Shown here: positions 50,174 through 58,731 of the stretch, one piece after another
Layout: each line of letters opens with the position of its first letter
Position numbering within the stretch: the stretch's first letter is position 1
DNA from: Homoserinibacter sp. GY 40078
GTDB taxonomy: Bacteria > Actinomycetota > Actinomycetes > Actinomycetales > Microbacteriaceae
Assembly: GCF_008017545.1 (NCBI RefSeq)
Contig: NZ_VRTZ01000001.1
Coordinates: 1,143,741-1,207,740, forward strand
Direction of reading: 5' to 3'
Length of the DNA stretch: 64,000 nucleotides
Notes under the pieces: generated by a model
What the model was told of the DNA's origin: nothing
The model's input: the letters and a program-made list of their open reading frames with translations, nothing else
The model's database searches: none
Made by a program: the position numbers and the translations under genes

Positions 50174-50296
50174 CCGACGAGACAGGCGATGAGACAGGTT
50201 GAGGATGCCCTGATCAGGGTGTTATCTCGTGACTCATCGGTACATGGAACGTGGTTTGAACTCAAGCCGTTGTCGCATGCAGAAGAGTTGAGAACG

Positions 50297-50318
50297 CCCC
50301 TGGTCCTGTGACCAGGGG
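50297..50318. terminator. Hairpin terminator between tRNA-Ala and the KAP gene
   Basis: CCCCTGGT (50297-50304) pairs perfectly with ACCAGGGG (50311-50318) around CCTGTG. CCTTCTCTT follows on the plus strand. It may end transcription from the tRNA and, on the other strand, from the KAP gene. The rest of 50174-50426 holds only a short GAGACAGG duplication and no gene I can support. Confidence 0.6.
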
Positions 50319-50426
50319 GCCTTCTCTTGATTGTCGTTCTTCTTCGTCAATCAGGGCGTCGAGTGGCTCGCAGTCAGGGCTTTATCGGAGGATCAGGACC
50401 TCAACTAGTCACGGCGTGCCCTTTGG

Positions 50427-53400
50427 CTAGTCGCCCGAGAAGATCCTCTGTACGAGGGTCTTCTGCGGTCTCAAGAGACCGAGACTTTCGAGGGTCCGGA
50501 GCTCGGTCCTGCTGACCGTTTTAGCTCCGCGGATCCAATTCTCGAGTCGATTGCGGAGACCGCCGACTTGGCGCGGGGTGAGCTGCGGTGCTGCGGCGGC
50601 GAGGAGTGCGGCCACCGTTGGCGCATCACCAGCGTGACCGGCCGCGACCAGGCTCTCGGCCGCGTCGACTGCTTGTCGTGCAAACGATGCAGCTGAGCGC
50701 GGAAGCGTAAGGAAGTCGCGTGCGAGCTCGGCGCGCGCGCCAATCGTCGGGCCAGATCCGATCGCGTTCGCAAGCTCGGTCGAGAAAGCATCGGTGACAC
50801 CTCGAGATGCGATTCGACTGAGTACATCGCGGTCGACGTTCGCGCGACGAGACACGCGCCATGCGCGAGATCGCATGTCCGCATCTGTGGCCGCCGAATA
50901 GCTGGTCCAAGCAGCACGTGGCACGGATCTCAGGGAGAAAGCAGGGCTCGTCTTGCTGAGCTCGTCGGCGGGCGGGCCAGTCTGCACCCATGTTGCCACG
51001 AGTTCAGCGGTCGGAGTGGGGGTCAAGGCGATCAAGGTGGCCCATGGAATCCTCGGCGAGGAGTCTCGTCCCCCTGAGCCGCTCTGGGCGGCCAGAGTCA
51101 CTGTGAGGCGGTGGAGGTCGCCATCGGCAGGGTCAGCCGGGTCCACGCCGAAATCGGAGTCGGCGATGGCTGCGAGTCGTGGCTCGCTTTCGTCACGGAG
51201 CCGCCGGACGATCCGCGTCACGTCGTCGGCATCGGCGGCGTGTTCGAGACACCCGACGTAGGCATTGACTGCTGCTCGGTCGAGTTCGTCTTCGTTGGAC
51301 TTCAGCGACTGGAGAACTGCACCCAGGTCGAGCAGGGAATGGAGACGATCTGAGTCGAACTCGTCCCATTCGTCGCAGTTCTCGATGTACCGCTCGATGA
51401 GCTCGTCCAGGTCTTCGCCCTCTTCGAGGAGCGGCGCGATTGCTTCAGCGTTCGCGATCGCATTGGTCCTGGCTTGAGTATCTCCGGTCGTGAGTGCGCG
51501 TTCGACGACCGCCACGAAAGCGGCGCGAGCATGCTTTGGTGCCGCGGGCCCGGACGTCAATCGATGGCGCCACCGGGCGGCCGCGTGCTGAGGTAGTGCA
51601 GCGACGGCTTGCAGCAACTCGTTGTTATGTAGCTCATTCAGACCCGCCTCCTTGTCGCGATCGATCAATTCATCGTGGAGATCGAGTGCCCACTGGTTGG
51701 TCTCGCCGACTTGACGGAGTACTGAGAGGACTTCGATGCGGAACGGGCTCTCTGGGCGGAGGTCATCCCAGCCAGCGACAACCTCGCGCATGGCGGTCTC
51801 ACGGTCGGTCACTCCTTGGTTGTAGCTCGCTTGCGCGGCCGTGTTCTTGGTCGCCGCTGCGGCGATTGCTGCTGCAGTCTGAGCCTCGGGCGCGACCCGC
51901 GCCGGCTCCTTCAGTATCAGTTGACCAGGCAGTTTCGCGGCGATGGCAGGGGGCACATCGACCTCAAGCTCATCGGCGCGATGTATCAGTCTCGTCAAGC
52001 CTCCGGGCGCCGCGCGGATGTCGCGCACGACGCGGTCTGCCAACGTACTTGCGGCCTCCGCGAACTGTTGGTCAGTTGTTGATCTGAGTAGCTCCTCGAC
52101 CACTTGAGGGAACGCTTCGTCGGCGTAGTCCTCGACGTTGTCCAAGAACAGATGTACGACTTCTGTGTCGAATAGGGTTGCCATCGCTCGGGCATACCCT
52201 TGGTATCCGCGCGGAGAGATGTTCGGAACGATGTCGTCATCTTCGGCCAGCGATCGTTCCCAGAGCCCTAGGAGAATGGCCGACGTCTCCGCATCCACGA
52301 ACTCCATTTTTTGAGAGATCTCACCGGCCAGTGAGGTCCAAAGTTGAGCGACGTCGATGGTTTCTTCGCCCTCGAGCTCTTCGGCGAGATAGACGATGGC
52401 TCGGCGGCGATCTTCGTCGCCAGCGAGGTCCAGGACCGCCATCGTGTCGGCGCGAGGAGCGTCGCCCGCGAGGATGAGGGCGTTGTACACGTCGGCGTCG
52501 TCGAAGCTGACCAGCCCGCCGGAGTGCATGAGCATAAGGTCGGCCTTCGGGATCGCGCAACGCATTTCCACGAGCTTCCGGAGGTACTTGTCGAGGTTTG
52601 CGGCTAGACGCGCGGACACGGCACGGCGTCGGCTTTCACCGTGAAGCCGATCGCGGACGATGAGGTCGAGGTCCTTACCAGTGGGGGTGGCCTCGTCTTC
52701 GGTGTCATCGTCGAGCTCGTCGTCCGCGACCTCTGGAGATTCCACGATCGAGGGTCGGTACTCTTCGTAGACCTCGAGCGCCGATCGGCTCGTCGGTGGG
52801 GTCCCGTCCGCTAGTGCTTGCAGAAGCGCGGGGTGGCGCTCAGCGTCGGCGGCCAGTTGCGGGAACTCGGTCTGGATCGTGGTGAACGCGGCGATCTCTT
52901 CAGCGCGGGCGAGCCAGTCGAACCCCAGCCGTTCGAGGATGCGGACATTGACAGCGAAATCGTTGAGCAGCACCTTGGTGCGGCGCGGACTGGTGATGTG
53001 GATCGGCGACAAGATCGAGACGACACGGCCAAGGGTCCGAGGCGAATGTCCGCGTAGTTCGCCCCAAAGCCCATCCCGTTCCTGAACGAGAGAGAGCGCG
53101 TAGCGGCGGAAGGTGTGGACGCGCTGAGGTGGGAGCGATATCTGGAACTGGAAGATCTTGTCGAGGTATTCACCGCTCGTCTCGTAGTACGGACTGTCAT
53201 CTCGTTGCGGAACGACGTTCTTGAGGTGCCCGGCGATCGTTGCGGAAACTGCCTCGCGGTCGAAGGCCACGACGAAAATGCATCTGTCGTGGCCAAGAAA
53301 CGTGCGCAAGCCCTCGAGTGTGGTCATGACGTCCGCGGGGCTGCACCGGTCGAGCTCATCGATGAAGACAACGCATCGTGTGCCGGGCTTCACTACGTCG

Positions 53401-54086
53401 TCGAAGAGGCGACCGAACTGGGTCACGTAACTCGGTGCTGATTCCTCGACCGTCACTTTCGACAGCTCGAGAACAGTCGTAACTCCGATCCCGAGAAGAG
53501 TCCCGCCGACGGCGAACCCCGACCAATCCTTGAGGTTGATCGCGAGAGTGGGCCAGAACGACACCATCGGGTCGGATGCATTCATGAACAGCGAGAAGAT
53601 CACCGGCGGAACCACGAAGACGGCGAGGAACGCCAGTGCGACGGTGACGCCCGTCCGGCGCTTCGACCAGCCGTCGAAGAATCGCTTGAAAGGGAGGTTG
53701 ACGCTTCGAGTGGTTTGGAAGAGCTTCTTCGCGACGTCCTGGTTGGCGCCCGACACTTGTCGAGCGATCTCGTTGAGAAAGTTGGCGTGGAACGCGGTGC
53801 CGGCATTGCGCCAGGCGTCGAATACTACGGGCGTGACGCCATCGTCTACGCGTTCGAGCTCTTCTCGCAGAAGCCCGAAGAAGCTGCTCTTCCCTGAGCC
53901 CCACGGGCCGAACAATGCAATGTTGAGCCGACCGCTTTGAGAGGCGGCGAGCTCGGCGACACGGCTCGCGACGGCACGATGGTTGAGGAGGTCCTCGTTC
54001 TCAGTGATCTTCCCGTTGGCGATCCGCTCGAGCGTTTCGTCAGGAATCAGGTCAGCTGACGTGAGCGGCTGGCTGGCCATCTGCAT
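50427..54086 (-). CDS. KAP-family P-loop NTPase, membrane-anchored
   Basis: The ATG at 54086 (MQMASQPL) or 54080 lies behind GAGGAG; the longer frame would overlap the next gene. The 1219-residue product has Walker A FGPWGSGKSS at residues 59-68. Two membrane helices sit inside the NTPase domain at about 147-167 and 190-206, the KAP hallmark. Walker B is CVVFIDELDRC at 238-248. About 700 residues of helical, repeat-like sequence follow. KAP proteins are predicted membrane signalling NTPases; PifA, a phage-exclusion protein, is a known member. It lies beside a Cas2-fold gene at a tRNA, so a defence role is a fair inference but unproven. Confidence 0.88.
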   Translation of the reverse strand: MQMASQPLTSADLIPDETLERIANGKITENEDLLNHRAVASRVAELAASQSGRLNIALFGPWGSGKSSFFGLLREELERVDDGVTPVVFDAWRNAGTAFHANFLNEIARQVSGANQDVAKKLFQTTRSVNLPFKRFFDGWSKRRTGVTVALAFLAVFVVPPVIFSLFMNASDPMVSFWPTLAINLKDWSGFAVGGTLLGIGVTTVLELSKVTVEESAPSYVTQFGRLFDDVVKPGTRCVVFIDELDRCSPADVMTTLEGLRTFLGHDRCIFVVAFDREAVSATIAGHLKNVVPQRDDSPYYETSGEYLDKIFQFQISLPPQRVHTFRRYALSLVQERDGLWGELRGHSPRTLGRVVSILSPIHITSPRRTKVLLNDFAVNVRILERLGFDWLARAEEIAAFTTIQTEFPQLAADAERHPALLQALADGTPPTSRSALEVYEEYRPSIVESPEVADDELDDDTEDEATPTGKDLDLIVRDRLHGESRRRAVSARLAANLDKYLRKLVEMRCAIPKADLMLMHSGGLVSFDDADVYNALILAGDAPRADTMAVLDLAGDEDRRRAIVYLAEELEGEETIDVAQLWTSLAGEISQKMEFVDAETSAILLGLWERSLAEDDDIVPNISPRGYQGYARAMATLFDTEVVHLFLDNVEDYADEAFPQVVEELLRSTTDQQFAEAASTLADRVVRDIRAAPGGLTRLIHRADELEVDVPPAIAAKLPGQLILKEPARVAPEAQTAAAIAAAATKNTAAQASYNQGVTDRETAMREVVAGWDDLRPESPFRIEVLSVLRQVGETNQWALDLHDELIDRDKEAGLNELHNNELLQAVAALPQHAAARWRHRLTSGPAAPKHARAAFVAVVERALTTGDTQARTNAIANAEAIAPLLEEGEDLDELIERYIENCDEWDEFDSDRLHSLLDLGAVLQSLKSNEDELDRAAVNAYVGCLEHAADADDVTRIVRRLRDESEPRLAAIADSDFGVDPADPADGDLHRLTVTLAAQSGSGGRDSSPRIPWATLIALTPTPTAELVATWVQTGPPADELSKTSPAFSLRSVPRAAWTSYSAATDADMRSRAWRVSRRANVDRDVLSRIASRGVTDAFSTELANAIGSGPTIGARAELARDFLTLPRSAASFARQAVDAAESLVAAGHAGDAPTVAALLAAAAPQLTPRQVGGLRNRLENWIRGAKTVSRTELRTLESLGLLRPQKTLVQRIFSGD

Positions 54087-54174
54087 ATCGCTCCTCTGCG
54101 GTAGCTGCAGGTCGGATTGTGCAGCGCGCACAACCCTATTGGTTGCCTCCGATATCAGGGGCCCCGCGATGACG

Positions 54175-54450
54175 CTACGACAAATGCTTCTTGAGCCACT
54201 CACTCCCGCGAGAACTGAATCCGGTCCAGGCGGCCGCACCCTTCAACTCGACGACCAGGAGTTCGTCATCCCCATCGAGCCCGGCGGCTTTGATCTCATC
54301 TCGAATTTGCCTTACCGGCTTCTCGGTGCGCAAAATCCACGTGCTTTCGAGGTGGTGCCACCAGGTGCCTTCACCCTTGATGTACTCGTGAACGTCGGTG
54401 TAGTCCTTGCCTGAGTTGTTGAGGTCGTAGCTGATTAGGACTGCACGCAT
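54175..54450 (-). CDS. Cas2-fold, SinR-like protein
   Basis: The ATG at 54450 follows GGAGGGG. The 91-residue product reads MRAVLISYDLNNSGKDYTDVHEYIKGEGTWWHHLESTWILRT as the first strand-helix-strand and has ELLVVELKGAAAWTGF near the end. This is the compact ferredoxin-like fold of the Cas2/VapD superfamily, closest to stand-alone proteins annotated SinR. No cas1, other cas gene or CRISPR array is present. The stand-alone function is unknown; some relatives are RNases. It lies 88 bases upstream of the KAP gene in the same direction and may be co-transcribed. Confidence 0.75.
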   Translation of the reverse strand: MRAVLISYDLNNSGKDYTDVHEYIKGEGTWWHHLESTWILRTEKPVRQIRDEIKAAGLDGDDELLVVELKGAAAWTGFSSRGSEWLKKHLS

Positions 54451-54536
54451 GGATCCCCTCCGTGAGCAATCGTGCTGGGCACCTCGTCGGAAACCGCCCG
54501 GCCTATGAATGAAGACGCTATCCGGCGCTCACTCAT

Positions 54537-54828
54537 CTAGCGGCGGCGACGCGAAATCCCATTCCGAACCAGCAGCTTCGAGACTGTCCCCCGCCAGATT
54601 GACCACTCGGTTGCGAGCGCGTACGTCGATCGCCCCCGCGGCGTAGTCAGCGCAGATCGAAGCGATTTCGACCTCGGTCAACTGACGCGCCCTAGCTCTC
54701 GAGTTTCGAATCCCGTTAGGTGTCGCGCGCCGAGGGGGATGTAGGGGCACCTCGGGGCCCGCGTCTCTGGGTATCGTCCCAATCAACACGGGGACCTTGC
54801 GGTTTGAATAGCGTCCCAGAACCTCCAC
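54537..54828 (-). pseudogene. Frameshifted resolvase/recombinase-type HTH fragment
   Basis: On the minus strand one frame gives ARARQLTEVEIASICADYAAG. After a one-base shift it continues STYALATEWSIWRGTVSKLLVRNGISRRRR to a stop at 54537. Together they read as the C-terminal HTH of serine recombinases or Hin-like proteins. The break is at a run of five C on the plus strand (54633-54637), where one C too many explains it. The catalytic N-terminal domain is absent. Mutation or a homopolymer sequencing error are both possible. Confidence 0.6.
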
Positions 54829-54851
54829 CGTTCGATGAGTCGGGTATCTCG

Positions 54852-55139
54852 ATGCACAATCCTCCCCACCCCGGCGAGTTCATTTCCGAGGTGTATCTCC
54901 AGCCGTTCGGCGTGAGTGGACGTGAGCTGGCGAATCAGCTCGACGTATCCGCATCCACCCTGAGTCGCGTGCTCAGCGGCACGAGCCGCGTGACGCCCGA
55001 GATGGCTCTGCGCCTCTCGAAGGCACTCGGGAGGAGTGCCGAGAGCTGGCTGGCGATGCAGGACACTCACGACCTGTGGGTGGCGCGGCAGCACCTCGAC
55101 CTCGGTCGCGTGCATCCCCTGGAACTCGCATCCGCCTGA
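54852..55139 (+). CDS. higA: HigA-family antitoxin (orphan)
   Basis: ATG at 54852 gives a 95-residue product, MHNPPHPGEFISEVYLQPFGVSGRELANQLDVSASTLSRVLSG then RVTPEMALRLSKALGRSAESWLAMQDTHDLWVARQ. This is the canonical HigA/VapI HTH layout (PHPGE, the helix-turn-helix, and the SAESWL motif). HigA binds and neutralises HigB RNase toxins and represses its own operon. No higB-like frame is found immediately upstream or downstream, so the antitoxin is alone. A shortened second copy of its 3' end lies at 55983. Confidence 0.88.
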   Translation: MHNPPHPGEFISEVYLQPFGVSGRELANQLDVSASTLSRVLSGTSRVTPEMALRLSKALGRSAESWLAMQDTHDLWVARQHLDLGRVHPLELASA

Positions 55140-55400
55140 GCGCCACAGCGCACCACGTCGCTCGAACGGGCGAACAGCTCGGGTCGATTGCCCCGGGCGC
55201 GACGCGACTGCCAGGGTGATGCCACCGCGTCCGGAGGTGGCCGTGCACGTGGCGAGTCACGCACAGGCTCGACACTCAAGGTTGCGGCGCAGAGCAGGAA
55301 TGGCTGACGTGGTCGTCGTCGTTCTGGCGGTGCTCGCGACCCCTGTCGGAGGGCGACGGCAGCCTCGCCGCACGCGATGTTTTCGTATAACATTAATCAT

Positions 55401-55658
55401 GTGAGTGAGCGCGAGACGATCAACGGCACTCCCGTTACCGAGGAGCAGATCGCAGCCTGGGCAATCGAAGCTGAGGCTGGATACGACGTGGCAGCTTTGA
55501 AGAAGCGAGGGCGTGGTCGGCCGGGTCGTGGTGCCGAGCCGTCGCAGGTCATCGCCTTGCGCCTCACAGCTGACGAGATCGCCGCCCTTGATTCCCGCGC
55601 GGAGCGGGAGGGCAAGTCCCGCTCCGAGGTGATCCGCGAAGCGCTGGCCTCGGCGTGA
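55401..55658 (+). CDS. Ribbon-helix-helix (CopG-type) antitoxin
   Basis: GTG at 55401 is preferred; an ATG at 55377 would add MFSYNINH and run through the TATAAC -10 candidate (55386-55391). The 85-residue product ends with the RHH motif VIALRLTADEIAALDSRAEREGKSRSEVIREALASA, a DNA-binding dimer fold of antitoxins. Its stop overlaps the next start as GTGA, the usual antitoxin-toxin coupling. The N-terminal half (TEEQIAAWAIEAEAGYDVAALKKRGRGRP) is typical of actinobacterial partners of BrnT-like toxins. Confidence 0.8.
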   Translation: MSERETINGTPVTEEQIAAWAIEAEAGYDVAALKKRGRGRPGRGAEPSQVIALRLTADEIAALDSRAEREGKSRSEVIREALASA

Positions 55659-55894
55659 GAGTCCATTCGTCGGCACTCAAACACGGGATCGCCGCCGAAG
55701 ATGCAATTCACGCTGCGACGTGGGCAACCTGGATCGAAGACCTCGAAGATGACAGCCCGGCCCGGCAGCTTCGTCTCGGGTTCGACACCCGCGGTCGGCT
55801 GCTGGAGACGGTCGTGCTGGTATTCGACAGCGGTAACGAACTCGTGATCCACGCCATGAAGGCCCGACCGCAGATGCTCGACCTCCTGCCGTAG
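55655..55894 (+). CDS. Small toxin of a type II system (BrnT-like)
   Basis: GTG at 55655 overlaps the antitoxin stop. The 79-residue product reads HSSALKHGIAAEDAIHAATWATWIEDLEDDSPARQLRLGFDTRGRLLETVVLVFDSGNELVIHAMKARPQMLDLL. The KHGI, LGFD-GRLLE and VIHAMKAR blocks fit the compact BrnT-type RNase fold common beside RHH antitoxins in actinobacteria. The catalytic residues are not certain. The coupling and order (antitoxin first) support a toxin-antitoxin pair. Confidence 0.65.
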   Translation: MRVHSSALKHGIAAEDAIHAATWATWIEDLEDDSPARQLRLGFDTRGRLLETVVLVFDSGNELVIHAMKARPQMLDLLP

Positions 55895-55982
55895 CCTGCT
55901 TCCGAATACTGAGTCACCAGTCGGCATCTTCGCGGCACTGTCATCCGGCTGACTACGAAACTCCGCGCGATCGATATGACGC

Positions 55983-56048
55983 TCGAAGGCGCTCGGGAGG
56001 AGTGCGGAGAACTGGCTGGTGCATCCCCTGGAGTTCGCGTCGGCGTAG
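55983..56048 (+). pseudogene. Deleted second copy of the higA 3' end
   Basis: Read in frame, this gives SKALGRSAENWL joined to VHPLEFASA and a TAG stop. The complete higA at 54852 has the same two blocks separated by 19 further residues. The upstream part of the gene is not recognisable. It is thus the remnant of a duplicated higA with a 57-base in-frame internal deletion. Confidence 0.7.
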
Positions 56049-56107
56049 CCGCGCAGTCCGTCCGGCCCCACGGCATTAGGCTGGCGGGCGCGAGAGGGGA
56101 GCGTCGG

Positions 56108-56551
56108 ATGCCGGATGCACAGGGGGAGGCGCGCGCGGCGAGACCGCCGTTCAGCCCGGTGATCGCGCTGCTCACGGTGTCGGCCGTGTGGGAGGCGCGG
56201 CTCGATGCGGCGCTGCGCGACCACGGGCTCACCACCCGCAAGTACGGGCTGCTCGCCCACATCCGCGCGACCCCCGGCATCTCGTTCTCGGAGCTCGCGC
56301 GGCGATCGCAGATCACCGTGCAGTCCGCGCACACCGCCGTCCGGGCGCTCGTCGACGCGGGGCTCGTGGCCGACTCGACCGCTCAGGCCGGTGCCGCATC
56401 CGATCTGCGGGCGACCCCCGCCGGCGACGCGGTGCTCGCCCGGGCCGACGCCCACCTCGCCGCCCTCGACTCCGAATTCGGGGGAGGGGCACCCCGCCTC
56501 ACCGCGGCGCTCGAGGGCCTGCACGAGGAGCCGTTCACCGGGGGCGCCTGA
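56108..56551 (+). CDS. MarR-family transcription regulator
   Basis: ATG at 56108 lies behind GGGGAG; the frame is open upstream but overlaps the higA remnant. A TAGGCT -10 candidate lies at 56079-56084. The 147-residue product has the MarR winged helix: LDAALRDHGLTTRKYGLLAHIRATPGISFSELARRSQITVQSAHTAVRALVDAGLVADSTAQAGAASDLRATPAGDAVLARA. The ligand and targets are unknown. It converges on the exported propeller-like gene. Confidence 0.88.
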   Translation: MPDAQGEARAARPPFSPVIALLTVSAVWEARLDAALRDHGLTTRKYGLLAHIRATPGISFSELARRSQITVQSAHTAVRALVDAGLVADSTAQAGAASDLRATPAGDAVLARADAHLAALDSEFGGGAPRLTAALEGLHEEPFTGGA

Positions 56552-56561
56552 CGCCCGCGCC

Positions 56562-57983
56562 TCAGCACCAGTCGGGCAGCATCCCCACGACGCCCCGCGA
56601 GGTCGACCCGTCGCGGGCATCGACGAAGTAGATCGTGGTGTCGGGGTAGCCCGGCACCGCCGGATAGAGGTCCGAGCCGCTACCGCCCGGGATCACCTCC
56701 ACCGCCAGGTATTGCGCGTTCGGCGAGAGGCAGACGCGGCCGATGCGGCTCGTCGCGGTCGCCGGGGCGTAGAGCGGCGAAGTGCCCTTCGCATCCACCC
56801 GCACGAGCGCCGAGAGCGCCGGGATCGCGCCCGAGTCGTATGGGTCGGTGAGCAGTTGCACGTAGCTGTCGGGGCCGAGCATCAGCACCGTGCCGAGGGT
56901 CAGATGCGGGTCGACTTCGGCCGTCGGCAGCTCGAGCGGGGTCGATGTGCCGGCCGCGAGATCGAGCAGCGTGCCTCCGTCGGGGTCGGCGACCACGAGC
57001 GTCGTCGTGCCGGGCAGGAACCCGCGCAGCTCGCTATGGGAGCCGAGCGGCGACGGCTCCGTGCCCGCGACCGCATCGACGAGGTACAGCTGCCTATCGG
57101 TCGTCTGCACGACGAGCGATCCGGTGCCGGGGACGAACGCCCAATCGCGGGCGGCCAGCGGCACCCCGTCGGCGTCGGCGATCTCGCGGATCACGCCCGA
57201 GCCGTCCGTCGGGTCGTAGACGGCGAGGGTGCTCACGAGCCCCTCGTCGGTCTGCCGGTCCACGAGGAAGCCGACGAGCAGCGCATTCGGCGAGGCGTGG
57301 ACTTCGCGGATGCCGTCCGCCTCGCCCACCGCGACCTCGCCGACCAAGCCGTTAGTCGTGTCCACCGTCACGAGACTCGGGGTGTCGTCGGCGTCGAGCA
57401 CGACCGCCACGAGTACCCGCCCGAGCAGTGCGTACTCCTGGATGCGCGGCGCCTCGAAGACCGTCTCGACCTCCGCCGACCCCGCGAGCGAGGTCCGCAC
57501 GACCCGGTCGCCCCCGTCGGCACCCGCCCCGCGCTGCAGGGCGAGCACATCCGCACCCGGTGTGGTGAACGAGAACCGCAGCACGCCTGGGGCGCCGGTC
57601 GAGGCCGAACGGGCCGCCACCTCCACCGTGTAGTCCTGCGCGTAGTCGAGCATCCCGGTGAGGCGGACGGTCACCGCGGCGCCGTCCTGGGTGACCTCGA
57701 ATCCGGCGGACGGAGTGATCGTGACATCGCTCGCCGCCACGTCGTCGATCGGCTGGTTCGCATCGAGCACGATGCGCCCGGCAGGGCGGCTCACCGCCGC
57801 CTCCGCGTTGACCGAGCCGGATGCGAGCCGCGGCCCCTGCGCGGCCCCCGCCGCGCCCAACCCCGTCGCAGCGAGCGCGAGCACCACGACCGTCGTCACC
57901 CAGCCGAGCCGGAAACGCCGCATGCGTGCCGCGTCGACGAACGCAGCGCGCGTCGCGGATGGGCTCTCGTGCTCAGTAGACAT
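56562..57983 (-). CDS. Membrane-anchored exported protein, beta-propeller-like, zinc locus
   Basis: The ATG at 57983 (MSTEHES) is chosen; it overlaps the upstream gene by 11 bases. The ~473-residue product has an N-terminal membrane segment (LGWVTTVVVLALAATGLGAAGA). An Ig-like domain follows (PAGRIVLDANQPIDDVAASDVTITPSAGFEV), then about seven blade-like repeats with DG/VDT turns, consistent with a beta-propeller facing outside. I recognise no catalytic motif. Its place last in the Zur-linked minus operon suggests a role in metal homeostasis at the cell surface, by inference only. Confidence 0.75.
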   Translation of the reverse strand: MSTEHESPSATRAAFVDAARMRRFRLGWVTTVVVLALAATGLGAAGAAQGPRLASGSVNAEAAVSRPAGRIVLDANQPIDDVAASDVTITPSAGFEVTQDGAAVTVRLTGMLDYAQDYTVEVAARSASTGAPGVLRFSFTTPGADVLALQRGAGADGGDRVVRTSLAGSAEVETVFEAPRIQEYALLGRVLVAVVLDADDTPSLVTVDTTNGLVGEVAVGEADGIREVHASPNALLVGFLVDRQTDEGLVSTLAVYDPTDGSGVIREIADADGVPLAARDWAFVPGTGSLVVQTTDRQLYLVDAVAGTEPSPLGSHSELRGFLPGTTTLVVADPDGGTLLDLAAGTSTPLELPTAEVDPHLTLGTVLMLGPDSYVQLLTDPYDSGAIPALSALVRVDAKGTSPLYAPATATSRIGRVCLSPNAQYLAVEVIPGGSGSDLYPAVPGYPDTTIYFVDARDGSTSRGVVGMLPDWC

Positions 57984-58731
57984 AGGGATCCGTCGGCTCC
58001 TCCACCGCATCCACGGATGCGGGATCCACCACGACGACCTCCGCGCTCGTGGCAGACGGATTCTCGATGAACCGCCCGGTCACCTCGACCCACCCGTCGA
58101 CCGGGTGATCGTCCTGCCACCCGGGCAGGTAGACCGGCACGCCCACGGGCGTCGCGTCCACGGCGCAGCAGGTCACCACGAACCGCGCCACGAAGAACAC
58201 GTTCTCGGGGTCGTCGGGGTCGGGCGTCACGAATCCGACGAGCGTCGGGCTCTCGCCCGCGAGCGAGGCCGCATCCGCCCCCTGCCGCAGCATGTTCGCC
58301 CAATCCTTGACGGTGAACGCGGAGGTGTCGGCGCCCGCGAGCTGGGGGGATGCGTCCCCCGACGTGGCAGATGCGTTCACCGAGCGCTGCTCGGCCGTGT
58401 TCGAGGTCAGGGTCGCGGGCGGCAAGGCGAGCACGACGACCGCGGTCACGGCGATGAGCGCGAGGGTTCCGCCGGTCGCCCACCGCTGGCGGGTGGGGGA
58501 GAGGGGGGCGTGATCGTGATCGTCGTGCGCGCCCTCGCGCGAGCTCGGCAGGACGGCGAACGCGACGATCGCGACGACCCCCGCGATCACCGCCATGACG
58601 ATCGTGAACACGAAGTAGCGCGGATGGATGTAGAGCCCGAGGCGCCCGGTGGCGGCCAGCCAGGTGATTCCGGCGACGCCGATGAGGCTCAGGATCACCC
58701 CGCGCCAGTGAGAGAGAAGACGCTCACGCAA
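57973..58731 (-). CDS. TIGR03943/DUF1980-family protein
   Basis: The 252-residue product has four membrane segments in two N-terminal pairs and a His/Asp linker (HDDHDHAPL), then an extracytoplasmic domain with the family hallmark FVVTCCAVDATPVGVPVYLPG. This family is nearly always found next to UPF0718 permeases in Zur-controlled loci. The overlap of eight bases with the upstream permease supports a complex. The transported ligand is unsettled in the literature I know; zinc or a zinc-chelate is usually proposed. Confidence 0.85.
   Translation of the reverse strand: MRERLLSHWRGVILSLIGVAGITWLAATGRLGLYIHPRYFVFTIVMAVIAGVVAIVAFAVLPSSREGAHDDHDHAPLSPTRQRWATGGTLALIAVTAVVVLALPPATLTSNTAEQRSVNASATSGDASPQLAGADTSAFTVKDWANMLRQGADAASLAGESPTLVGFVTPDPDDPENVFFVARFVVTCCAVDATPVGVPVYLPGWQDDHPVDGWVEVTGRFIENPSATSAEVVVVDPASVDAVEEPTDPYVY

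Noticed and set aside
54087-54239. N-terminal extension of the KAP gene
   Set aside because: It would overlap the Cas2-like gene, has no RBS, and reads as Arg/Ser/Pro-rich non-protein; the start behind GAGGAG at 54086 is better.
54175-54450. Cas2-fold gene as part of a CRISPR-Cas system
   Set aside because: No cas1, effector genes, or repeat-spacer array anywhere in the window; stand-alone SinR-like proteins are common.
54705-54714. TTCGAATCCC match to the 3' end of tRNA-Ala (50154-50163), a possible attachment-site repeat
   Set aside because: Only ten bases, half of it a palindrome, and it lies inside the recombinase-like reading frame; flanking bases do not match.
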